From CAZWSE01 sp964636575 (GTDB taxonomy: Bacteria; Pseudomonadota; Alphaproteobacteria; Rhodobacterales; Rhodobacteraceae), in NCBI GenBank assembly GCA_964636575.1, contig CAZWSE010000058.1, positions 1 to 22,411 of the forward strand: a stretch of 22,411 nt of DNA. The letters run 5' to 3'. The notes under the pieces were generated by a model. The model was not told where the DNA came from, did no database searches, and was given only the letters and a program-made list of their open reading frames with translations. How positions within the stretch are numbered: the stretch's first letter is position 1; each line of letters opens with the position of its first letter. Positions 15,299 to 22,411 of the stretch are shown here, in pieces. The position numbers and the translations under genes were made by a program.

Positions 15299-16178
15299 TC
15301 CACTCTGACACGTCATCCAAGGTCTGTTTGGCTTCTGGCAGAAGCCCGTGAAACAAGAGCCAGACATGAGGCAAATCCGATGCGACAGTCGTCGTCACAT
15401 CTACGCCTTGTGCCTTCATATGCGCTGCAATTCGGGTTGTATCATCCAAAAGCATTTCGGTGTCACCAACGCTGATCCAAACAGGGCAAGCTCCTTCGAA
15501 GTCTGCAAACAAGGGCGAGGCGCGTGGATCTTTCCGGTCGCCTGTCTTGCCCAGATAATTCTCAGCCGTTTCAGGGGCACGGGCCGCAACCAAAACCACA
15601 TCGCTATCCGCATTCGCGCTGACAGATGGGGCAGAATAAGTCATGTCGGTCAGAGGTGAAAAAGCAAACACGCCTGCGGGCAGTGGCGCTTTCCGGCGCA
15701 GAATTTCGCCCAAAACCGCCAAGGCCAAACCACCGCCTGCGCTATCGCCACCGATCACAATGCGCGAGGCGTCAATGCCATCGGCCAAAAGGGCCTCATA
15801 GGCCGCGAACGCGTCGTCAAAAGCAGCGGGAAAAGGGTGCTCAGGGGCAAGGCGATATTCTGCAAGGCAGGCCACAATGCCACAACGTTTGGCAAGTTGC
15901 GCCAGCATCGCCGAATAGGCCTGCGGGCTGCCAAAAACGTAGCCGCCGCCGTGGTAGTACAAGATTACTGCGCTGTCATCGGCCGCAGGCGCATGCACCC
16001 ACAAAGCCCGACCAGCGCCCAAAGGCTTCCAATCATTTTGCGTTCCCTTGGGTGCGCGAAACCAAAATCGCGCCTTGGCTTCCAGACTAGACCGCAACTT
16101 ATCGGGGGCAGCGCGGGCAAGATGAGGCTTTTCAAAGTAGCGCAAAAACAGGTTGAGGATTGGGCGCTGAAAACTCAT
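15264..16178 (-). CDS. Alpha/beta hydrolase, hormone-sensitive-lipase-like (family IV) esterase
   Basis: This 304-residue protein is a predicted serine esterase or lipase. The oxyanion-hole motif HGGG is at 76-79 (YYHGGGYVFGS), the nucleophile Ser146 lies in GGDSAGGG, the acid is in SVGDTEMLLDD (Asp239/Glu241 region) and His271 is in DLPHVWLLF. EYRLAPEHPFPAAFDDA at 107-123 is typical of the HSL group. No signal peptide is visible, so it is likely cytoplasmic. The ATG overlaps the gshB stop as ATGA, which implies co-translation with glutathione synthetase. The natural substrate cannot be read from the sequence. The 3' end runs 35 nt into the opposing YifB gene. Confidence 0.92.
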   Translation of the reverse strand: MSFQRPILNLFLRYFEKPHLARAAPDKLRSSLEAKARFWFRAPKGTQNDWKPLGAGRALWVHAPAADDSAVILYYHGGGYVFGSPQAYSAMLAQLAKRCGIVACLAEYRLAPEHPFPAAFDDAFAAYEALLADGIDASRIVIGGDSAGGGLALAVLGEILRRKAPLPAGVFAFSPLTDMTYSAPSVSANADSDVVLVAARAPETAENYLGKTGDRKDPRASPLFADFEGACPVWISVGDTEMLLDDTTRIAAHMKAQGVDVTTTVASDLPHVWLLFHGLLPEAKQTLDDVSEWIKRTLSAASGS

Positions 16179-17110
16179 CCCAGCTTGGCCTCAATAGCTT
16201 CCCAAATCTTGGCGGCCACGTTGGTCCCGTCAAAACGCTCAAGCTCTTGGATACCGGTGGGGGAGGTCACGTTGATTTCGGTCAAGTAATCACCGATTAC
16301 ATCAATCCCGACAAAAACCTGCCCATTTTCTTTGAGAACAGAGCCGATCCGGTCACAGATTTCCAAGTCACGATCGGTCAAGCCAATCTTCTCGGGTCGC
16401 CCGCCTACATGCATGTTTGATCTGGTCTCGCCCTTGGCGGGAACGCGGTTGATGGCACCAACTGGGGTACCGTCGACGAGAATGACGCGCTTATCGCCCT
16501 TGGACACTGCCGGCAGAAACTTTTGGACAATCAAAGGCTCGCGAGAGAACCCTGTGAACAGCTCGTGCAGCGACCCCAGGTTGCGGTCGTTGGCATCGAG
16601 ACGAAACACACCGGCGCCGCCATTGCCATAAAGCGGCTTAAGGATGACGTCACCATGCTTGGCTTTGAAGGTTTTGATGGTGTCAAGATCACGGGCAATG
16701 GTCGTGGGCGGGGTCAGATCTGGGAAATCGAGAACCATGAGTTTTTCTGGAAAGTTTCGAACCCAAAACGGGTCGTTGACCACCAAAGTGTCCGGTTTCA
16801 ACCGATCCAATAAATGGGTGGACGTGATGTAGTGCATGTCAAATGGCGGGTCTTGACGCAGCCAGACCACATCAAAGTCTGCCAGATCAACTTCGCGCAA
16901 CGGGCCAAGGGCAGCATGATCGCCTTGAACGCGCTGAACAGTAAAGTCCTGTCCACGAGCGGTTATGCGGCCTTCTTGATAGGCCAGTTGATCGGGAGAA
17001 TAGAAAAACAAGGTATGACCACGAGACTGCGCCTCTTCCGCCAACCTAAACGAGCTATCCGCATTGATGTCGACATCACCAATTGGATCCATTTGAAATG
17101 CAATTTTCAT
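16175..17110 (-). CDS. gshB: Glutathione synthetase
   Basis: This ATP-grasp ligase joins gamma-glutamylcysteine and glycine to make glutathione. The 311-residue length matches E. coli GshB (316). Recognisable parts are the N-terminal MKIAFQMDPIGDVDINADSSF, VVWLRQDPPFDMHYI at 81-95, NDPFWVRNFPEKL at 112-124, the nucleotide-binding KPLYGNGGAGVFR at 158-170, and the metal-site segment EINVTSPTGIQEL at 278-290. AGGTGA lies 3 nt before the ATG. The gene begins 75 nt after yraN and ends overlapping the hydrolase gene by 4 nt. Identification is secure. Confidence 0.97.
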   Translation of the reverse strand: MKIAFQMDPIGDVDINADSSFRLAEEAQSRGHTLFFYSPDQLAYQEGRITARGQDFTVQRVQGDHAALGPLREVDLADFDVVWLRQDPPFDMHYITSTHLLDRLKPDTLVVNDPFWVRNFPEKLMVLDFPDLTPPTTIARDLDTIKTFKAKHGDVILKPLYGNGGAGVFRLDANDRNLGSLHELFTGFSREPLIVQKFLPAVSKGDKRVILVDGTPVGAINRVPAKGETRSNMHVGGRPEKIGLTDRDLEICDRIGSVLKENGQVFVGIDVIGDYLTEINVTSPTGIQELERFDGTNVAAKIWEAIEAKLG

Positions 17111-17185
17111 GGGTCACCTCTGATCTTCTCAGGCGATACATGACGTAGGCTGCGACAGGGTGCAATGATTGAGTGGCGGGGTCGA

Positions 17186-17563
17186 CTATTCGTGACCGAA
17201 GGCGTTTTCGATGATTTTGATCTGACCGTGCGCATTGACCATCGCGACATCAAAGCGGACGTCGGTCAACTGACCACGGGGCATCGTACCCAAGTATTCA
17301 GCAGCAGTGTTGTAGACACGTTCCATTTGGCGAGGGGTGACACGGGACGCGGCGCGATCAAAGGATTTGCTTTTCTTGACTTCGATAAAAATCAGCCCGT
17401 CGCCATCTTCTGCAATAAGATCGACCTCGCCTGATGTGCCGCGCCAGCGTTGGCAAGCGGTTGGATAGCCACGTTTGGCATAGTCGTCAGCGATCTGATG
17501 TTCGGCAGAAAGGCCAGCATGATAGGACATCGAGCCTTGAGACATTTCAGCTGTTTGCATCAT
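17186..17563 (-). CDS. yraN: YraN family (UPF0102) endonuclease-like protein
   Basis: This is a small (125-residue) protein of the UPF0102 family, which has a PD-(D/E)xK nuclease-like fold; its cellular function is not established. The signature is G45-E-V-D48-L-I, then the short hairpin and F-I-E61-V-K63, the expected metal-binding acid and lysine positions. R70 onward carries VTPRQMERVYNTAAEYL. The first ATG overlaps the rsmI stop by one base (TGATG pattern). A second ATG follows directly, and Met13 is also possible because the conserved part begins near AEHQIADDY. The order rsmI then yraN is widely conserved. Confidence 0.92.
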   Translation of the reverse strand: MMQTAEMSQGSMSYHAGLSAEHQIADDYAKRGYPTACQRWRGTSGEVDLIAEDGDGLIFIEVKKSKSFDRAASRVTPRQMERVYNTAAEYLGTMPRGQLTDVRFDVAMVNAHGQIKIIENAFGHE

Positions 17564-18420
17564 CAGTTCTTATCCAGTTTCAAAGCCATTTGGTACACAT
17601 CGCGACGCGGCTGGCCGTAGGCCTGCGCAACAGCGGCGACAGCGTCTTTCAACGACATATTGTTCAAGGCGGATCGCAACCCGTCTTCTATTGTTTCAGC
17701 TGCCACTTCTTTTACCAGTTCCCTCTCAACCAGAACACAAATTTCCCCCTTTGTAGTTAACCCGCCAAAGTGTTCCGCGAGCTCTTGCAGGCTACCACGG
17801 CGGATTTCTTCGAATTTCTTGGTTAACTCCCGACACACGGCCGCACGCCTGTTTTCCCCAAAAACAACCGCTGCATCTTTCAGCATCTTCCCGATCCGCT
17901 TTGGCGATTCGTAGAACACAAGCGTTCCGGGGACATCTTTGACCTCTTGCATTCGCGATTTCCGCGCGCCCGTCGCATTGGGCAAAAAGCCCCCAAAAAA
18001 GAACGCATCCGTCGGCAGACTGCTGAGCACCAGCGCCGTCGTGATCGCTGTCGCCCCCGGCGCACATGTCACAAGGTATCCTTCTTCCTGCGCTGCCCGT
18101 CCCAGATCAAATCCGGGGTCTGCAATCAGCGGCATTCCTGCCTCAGACGCATAGGCAACCGACTTTCCAGCCTCCAAGGCCGCCAACAATTTTGGCCGCG
18201 CAGAAGCCCCGTTGTGGTCGTGATAAGCAATCAAGGGTCGATCCCCCAAAGGCACCCCGTGAATGTCCATCAACCGGCGCAAAGACCGCGTATCTTCTGC
18301 TGCAAGCACATTCGCACTGGCCAATACATCAAGCGCCCGCAGCGTGATATCGCGCGCAGTCCCGATGGGCGTTGCGACAAAGTACAGCCCTCCGCTCAAA
18401 CTGACGATTTGGTGATTCAA
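17563..18420 (-). CDS. rsmI: 16S rRNA (cytidine-1402-2'-O)-methyltransferase RsmI
   Basis: RsmI uses S-adenosylmethionine to methylate the 2'-hydroxyl of C1402 in the decoding centre of 16S rRNA. The 285-residue product shows the family signature LYFVATPIGTARDITLRAL at 12-30, AEDTR at 41-45, YHDHN at 66-70, SEAGMPLIADPGF in the SAM pocket region, GATAITTALVLSSLPTDAFFFGGFLP, and VFYESPKRI. The C-terminal domain ends with GQPRRDVYQMALKL. AAGGCGGG precedes the ATG. It is the first gene of the rsmI-yraN-gshB-hydrolase group and is divergent from the LppC gene across 95 bp. Confidence 0.96.
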   Translation of the reverse strand: MNHQIVSLSGGLYFVATPIGTARDITLRALDVLASANVLAAEDTRSLRRLMDIHGVPLGDRPLIAYHDHNGASARPKLLAALEAGKSVAYASEAGMPLIADPGFDLGRAAQEEGYLVTCAPGATAITTALVLSSLPTDAFFFGGFLPNATGARKSRMQEVKDVPGTLVFYESPKRIGKMLKDAAVVFGENRRAAVCRELTKKFEEIRRGSLQELAEHFGGLTTKGEICVLVERELVKEVAAETIEDGLRSALNNMSLKDAVAAVAQAYGQPRRDVYQMALKLDKN

Positions 18421-18515
18421 TGCTGGACCCGCCTTTCTGGACGTTTATGATTGCCCCCAATCGAGGCGGCCCAGTCTAAAGAGCCGCCCTTACCCCGAGG
18501 GAGTGACCATCGCTT

Positions 18516-19700
18516 ATGTTTGCCGTTTTGACCATGACCCGCAAGAAGGCCCTTCGCCTTTTCGCCGCTTTATCCGTTGTCGCACTTTCGGCCTGTGATG
18601 GGCTGCCTATTCCAGGCGCCTCTGCAGGTGGCCCGAAAATCGACACATCTGCCCCCGTGCCTGTGGCCCTTTTGGTGCCCCGAGGCTCGGCAAACTCTGG
18701 CGACAATGTACTGGCCCAAAGCCTTGAAAACGCAGCCCGTCTGGCGATCGCGGACCTTGGCGGTGTGAACATCGACTTGCGGGTATATGAAACCGCTGGC
18801 AACGCCGCGCAGGCCGCTTCTGCCGCACAGGCCGCCGTTGCAGACGGTGCCAAAATCATTCTCGGGCCGGTTTACGCAGAATCTGCCAACGCCGCAGGCA
18901 CCGCTGTGCGCGGTCAGGGCGTCAACGTGTTGTCCTTTTCCAACAACACCGCCGTCGCAGGCGGCAACGTCTTTGTGCTTGGGCCAACATTCCAAAACAC
19001 CGCCAACCGCATGATGCAATTCGCGGCCAGTCAGGGCAAAAACCGGATCGCCGTGGTCCACGCCACGGATGAGGCTGGATCGCTTAGTGCTGCGGCCATT
19101 CGCTCTGCCGCGTCGCGCAGTGGCGCGTCCATTGTGGCGACCGTCCCTTACGAGCTGTCCCAACAAGGCGTCATTTCAGCCGTTCCGCGTGTCAAAGGCG
19201 CAGTTCAGTCGAACAATGCCAATGCAGTTTTCCTGACCTCGACAACTGCAGCCGCTTTGCCACTTTACGCGCAGCTTTTGCCAGAATCCGGCGTCAACCC
19301 TGCCGTAACCCAGTTTATGGGGCTGACACGTTGGGATATTCCGTCGCAAACGCTGAGCCTGTCTGGCGTTCAAGGCGGTTGGTTCGCCCTGCCCGATCCA
19401 AACCTGACTGCGCGCTTCAGCAGCCGCTACAACGACGCTTACGGGCGGGCTCCTCACCCGATTGGCGGTTTGGCCTATGACGGGATCGCCGCTATCGGAG
19501 CCTTGGTCAGCGCTGGAAAATCCGATGCTTTGACCGGTGGTGCCCTGACCCAAGGGGCTGGCTTTCAAGGCGTGAATGGCATCTTCAGGCTGCGGTCTGA
19601 CGGCACAAATGAACGCGGTCTGGCTGTGGCCACTATTCGCAACAATCAGGTTGTTGTGATTTCTGGCGCTCCGAGCAGCTTCGGCGGCGCTGGGTTCTGA
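18516..19700 (+). CDS. LppC-type lipoprotein, penicillin-binding protein activator family
   Basis: The 394-residue product has a lipoprotein signal peptide: basic TRKKALRLF, a hydrophobic core and lipobox L-S-A-C27. Lipidation and, with Gly after Asp at +2 and +3, a membrane location of uncertain side are predicted. The rest is a periplasmic binding-protein fold (VPVALLVPRGSANSGDNVLAQSLENAARLAIADL; AKIILGPVYAESANAAG; FSNNTAVAGGNVFVLGPTF), like the C-domain of E. coli LpoA (YraM), which activates PBP1A. The divergent position next to rsmI mirrors the yraL-yraM arrangement. ATG 18516 is the first possible start after an in-frame TGA at 18504; Met7 (18534) would also leave a complete signal peptide. 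The activator role is inferred from the family. Confidence 0.88.
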   Translation: MFAVLTMTRKKALRLFAALSVVALSACDGLPIPGASAGGPKIDTSAPVPVALLVPRGSANSGDNVLAQSLENAARLAIADLGGVNIDLRVYETAGNAAQAASAAQAAVADGAKIILGPVYAESANAAGTAVRGQGVNVLSFSNNTAVAGGNVFVLGPTFQNTANRMMQFAASQGKNRIAVVHATDEAGSLSAAAIRSAASRSGASIVATVPYELSQQGVISAVPRVKGAVQSNNANAVFLTSTTAAALPLYAQLLPESGVNPAVTQFMGLTRWDIPSQTLSLSGVQGGWFALPDPNLTARFSSRYNDAYGRAPHPIGGLAYDGIAAIGALVSAGKSDALTGGALTQGAGFQGVNGIFRLRSDGTNERGLAVATIRNNQVVVISGAPSSFGGAGF

Positions 19701-19711
19701 GCCGCGCACCG

Positions 19712-22411
19712 ATGGCAAAAACGAAAGCCGCGGCTGGTCCCGCATCAGCCGCGCCGACAGCACCACAGCTGATCTGCAGTGAAGATGCGCTTTTTGATGC
19801 TTCAGGGTTCGACGCGGTTCTAAAACGGTGCGCGGATAAAAAGCTGGACGGTTCGGAAACCCGCGCAGAGGCGCTTGCCTACCTTAAAGATGCGCAAACT
19901 AAAGGCCGTGCTGGCATTGCAGAGGCCTTTGGAAAGGCCCCCTTTGAGGCCCGCGCCCTGACCGCTAGCTATACTTATCTGACTGACAAGCTGGTCATTT
20001 CGGCTTTGAAAGTCGCCTCAGACCATATGCACCCAGCTGAACAAGGCAAACAGGGCGATCCTTTGGCCGTGATTGCGGTCGGCGGCTATGGGCGGGGCGA
20101 AATGGCGCCGTTCTCAGACGTCGATCTGCTATTTCTGACCCCCTCAAAGATGAGCAAACACACGGAAAGCATCATCGAGGCAACGCTTTACATCCTGTGG
20201 GATCTGAAGCTGAAAGTCGGACACTCAAGCCGGACCATCAAGGATTGCATCAAACTGGGAGGTGAAGATTTCACCATCCGGACTGCTATGCTTGAACAAA
20301 GGTTCCTGACCGGAGACGAAAGCCTCGCCACCGAGCTTGATACAAGGCTTTGGGAAGACTTGTTCAAAGGCACCCACAAGGAATTCATTGAAGCCAAGCT
20401 AGAAGAACGGGACGCACGTCACATCCGGCAAGGCCAGCGATATGTGGTCGAACCTAATGTAAAAGAAGGCAAAGGCGGGCTGCGCGACCTGCAATCGCTC
20501 TATTGGATCGCCAAATACATGCACAGGGTTGGACAAGCCGCGGAGCTGGTAAGCTTGGGCGTCTTTGAGCCGGAAGAATACGAGACATTCCGCGCGGCCG
20601 AAGACTTCCTTTGGGCAGTACGTGCGCATCTGCATTTGGTAACAGGCCGGGCCACCGAACAACTGACCTTTGACCAACAGGTAGAGGTTGCTCATGCGAT
20701 GGGATACGAGGACCGCGCAGGCAGACGGGCGGTGGAAATCTTCATGCAGGTCTACTTTAGACATGCCACTGCGGTCGGTGATTTGACCCGCATCTTCCTG
20801 ACAGGGCTGGAAGCCACCCATGCCAAAGCGGAACCATTGCTGGAACGGTTCTTCAAGCGGCGCCCCACGGTCAAAAGTGGCTATGAAGTCATCCACAACC
20901 GGCTGGCTGTCGCCAACGAAACGGCGTTCCTTAAAGACAAGTTGAACATCTTGCGGATCTTCGAGGAAGGGTTGCGGACGGGTATGTTGATCCACCCGGA
21001 CGCGATGCGATTGATTACGAGCAATCTGGACCTGATCGACGACGACATGCGCGGCAACAAGGAAGCACAAGGCATCTTTCTTGATCTGCTGCTCAAACAC
21101 GGCAACCCTGAACGGGCGCTGCGGCGGATGAATGAACTGGGCGTGTTGTCCGCCTTTATCCCCGAATTTGAAAACATCGTCGCGATGATGCAGTTCAATA
21201 TGTATCACAGCTACACAGTGGACGAGCACACGATCCAGACCATTGCGCAACTGGCGATGATTGAAAAAAGCGAACTGATCGAAGAGCTTCCCATCGCGTC
21301 GTCAATTCTGGCCGAGGGGGTTAACCGCAAAGTTATCTATGTCGCCCTGCTGCTGCATGACATCGCCAAAGGGCGGCCGGAAGATCATTCGATCTTAGGC
21401 GCCCAAATGGCCCGCAAAATCGCACCACGTTTGGGGCTGAAGCCAGACGAGGTTGAAACCGTTGAATGGCTGGTCCGCTACCATCTGCTGATGTCCGATA
21501 TGGCGCAAAAACGAGACATTGCTGATCCGCGCACTGTGCGGGATTTCTGCAAAGCGGTGCAGACCAGAAAGCGGCTTGATCTCCTGTGTGTGCTGACGGT
21601 TTGCGATATTCGGGGCGTCGGACCGGACACGTGGAACAATTGGAAAGCGGTGTTGATCCGTGCGCTTTATCGGCAAACGCGGCGAGCTTTGGAAACTGGA
21701 TTCGAAGACCTGAACCGCGAAAACCGCGGGGCAGAGGCCAAAAAGACGTTGCGCAATGCCCTGCCCGACTGGTCGCGCAAAGATTTGCAGGTTGAGACCG
21801 GACGCCACTATCCGCCCTACTGGCAAGGGCTGCACGTCACGGCACATGTAGTTTTCGCCAATCTGCTCAAAGGGATCGGTGAAGACGAGGTACGCATTGA
21901 TCTCCATCCGGACGAGGACCGCGACGCAACACGCGCCTGCTTTGCCATGACTGATCACCCGGGCATTTTCGCGCGGCTCGCAGGGGCCTTGGCGCTTGTT
22001 GGGGCCAATGTGGTCGATGCGCGCAGCTACACAACCAAAGACGGCTTTGTGACCGGCGCCTTTTGGATACAAGACGCAGAAGGCGCGCCCTATGAAGCCT
22101 CTAAGCTCGATCGTCTGCGCAAGATGATCGAACGGACATTGCGTGGCGAGGTTCTGGCCCGTGACGCGCTCAAGTCCCGCGACAAGGTCAAGAAACGCGA
22201 ACGCGCCTTCAAGGTTCCGACCCACATCACCTTCGACAATGAAGGGTCCGAAATTTACACAATTATCGAGGTCGACACCCGCGACCGTCCTGGATTGCTT
22301 TATGATCTGGCGCGCGCGCTAGCTGAATCCAACGTCTACGTCGCCAACGCGGTCATTGCGACCTACGGCGAACAGGTCGTCGATACCTTCTATGTGAAGG
22401 ACATGTTCGGG
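19712..22411 (+). CDS. glnD: Bifunctional uridylyltransferase / uridylyl-removing enzyme GlnD (3' end missing)
   Basis: GlnD senses glutamine and adds or removes UMP on PII proteins, setting nitrogen assimilation. The frame is open for exactly 900 codons to the window edge, with no stop seen; about 30 residues should be missing from a family length near 930. The nucleotidyltransferase motif GGYGRGEMAPFSDVD is at 124-138, with Asp136 and Asp138 as likely metal ligands. An HD domain follows, with His549-Asp550 (LLLHDIAKG). ACT domain 1 starts near 744 (FAMTDHPGIFARLAGAL) and ACT domain 2 near 850 (TIIEVDTRDRPGLLYDLA), cut by the edge. The N-terminus is Ala/Pro rich. It starts 11 nt after the lipoprotein gene with only a weak ribosome binding site. 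Confidence 0.96.
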   Translation, partial: MAKTKAAAGPASAAPTAPQLICSEDALFDASGFDAVLKRCADKKLDGSETRAEALAYLKDAQTKGRAGIAEAFGKAPFEARALTASYTYLTDKLVISALKVASDHMHPAEQGKQGDPLAVIAVGGYGRGEMAPFSDVDLLFLTPSKMSKHTESIIEATLYILWDLKLKVGHSSRTIKDCIKLGGEDFTIRTAMLEQRFLTGDESLATELDTRLWEDLFKGTHKEFIEAKLEERDARHIRQGQRYVVEPNVKEGKGGLRDLQSLYWIAKYMHRVGQAAELVSLGVFEPEEYETFRAAEDFLWAVRAHLHLVTGRATEQLTFDQQVEVAHAMGYEDRAGRRAVEIFMQVYFRHATAVGDLTRIFLTGLEATHAKAEPLLERFFKRRPTVKSGYEVIHNRLAVANETAFLKDKLNILRIFEEGLRTGMLIHPDAMRLITSNLDLIDDDMRGNKEAQGIFLDLLLKHGNPERALRRMNELGVLSAFIPEFENIVAMMQFNMYHSYTVDEHTIQTIAQLAMIEKSELIEELPIASSILAEGVNRKVIYVALLLHDIAKGRPEDHSILGAQMARKIAPRLGLKPDEVETVEWLVRYHLLMSDMAQKRDIADPRTVRDFCKAVQTRKRLDLLCVLTVCDIRGVGPDTWNNWKAVLIRALYRQTRRALETGFEDLNRENRGAEAKKTLRNALPDWSRKDLQVETGRHYPPYWQGLHVTAHVVFANLLKGIGEDEVRIDLHPDEDRDATRACFAMTDHPGIFARLAGALALVGANVVDARSYTTKDGFVTGAFWIQDAEGAPYEASKLDRLRKMIERTLRGEVLARDALKSRDKVKKRERAFKVPTHITFDNEGSEIYTIIEVDTRDRPGLLYDLARALAESNVYVANAVIATYGEQVVDTFYVKDMFG

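Noticed and set aside
18465..18488. GGCGGC / GCCGCC inverted repeat in the rsmI-lipoprotein intergenic region as a terminator or attenuator
   Set aside because: Only a 6-bp stem with a 12-nt loop and no following T-run; expected by chance in GC-rich DNA.
20399..22225. Two long open frames (283 and 276 codons) on the minus strand opposite glnD
   Set aside because: The plus strand is open for 900 codons with GlnD catalytic, HD and ACT motifs; the antisense frames have no family features.
1..22411. A novel mobile, defence or biosynthetic system
   Set aside because: Every long frame is explained by recognised housekeeping families. There are no transposases, integrases, tRNA-flanking repeats, direct-repeat arrays or clusters of unknown genes.

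Overview
The window looks like a chromosomal segment of an alphaproteobacterium of the Rhodobacterales (Roseobacter-like). The reasons are the moderately high GC content, the protein sequences, the gene neighbourhoods, and a group-II RpoH sigma factor preceded by a Rhodobacter-type RpoE promoter. It is densely coded, essentially housekeeping DNA with 20 protein genes. The genes at both ends are cut by the window edge. I see no rRNA, tRNA, insertion sequence, prophage or CRISPR array, and no stretch over 300 bases lacks a gene.

Region 1 (1-6274, + strand) is the rod-shape operon: mreB (5' end missing), mreC, mreD, mrdA (PBP2) and rodA. From mreC onward the genes overlap by 4-8 nt. A GhrA-type 2-hydroxyacid dehydrogenase follows rodA after 7 nt. 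MreB/C/D form the cytoskeletal and membrane scaffold. RodA (glycan polymerase) and PBP2 (transpeptidase) make peptidoglycan during elongation.

Region 2 (6271-12893, - strand) reads rpoH (RpoHII type), a ChaN-family protein, coaBC, dut, moeB (with a membrane-spanning N-terminal extension) and an M3 peptidyl-dipeptidase. Spacing is tight or overlapping, so this is probably one transcription unit with possible internal promoters. Upstream of rpoH there is a near-ideal RpoE-type promoter (TGATCC, 18 nt, TAACA). Its leader can fold to hide the rpoH ribosome binding site. Together these suggest an RpoE-to-RpoHII photo-oxidative stress cascade with an extra translational control.

Region 3 (12998-15298, + strand) holds a glutathione S-transferase, divergent from rpoH, and a YifB/ComM-family AAA+ ATPase.

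Region 4 (15264-18420, - strand) reads rsmI, yraN, gshB and an HSL-type alpha/beta hydrolase, probably one operon. The hydrolase gene overlaps the end of the YifB gene by 35 nt, tail to tail.

Region 5 (18516-22411, + strand) holds an LppC-type lipoprotein (penicillin-binding-protein activator family), divergent from rsmI as in the E. coli yraL/yraM/yraN neighbourhood. glnD follows after 11 nt and runs off the right edge with its second ACT domain incomplete.

I found no convincing wholly new system. The most interesting material is the regulatory region of rpoH, the start of the ChaN-family gene, and the membrane-anchored MoeB.
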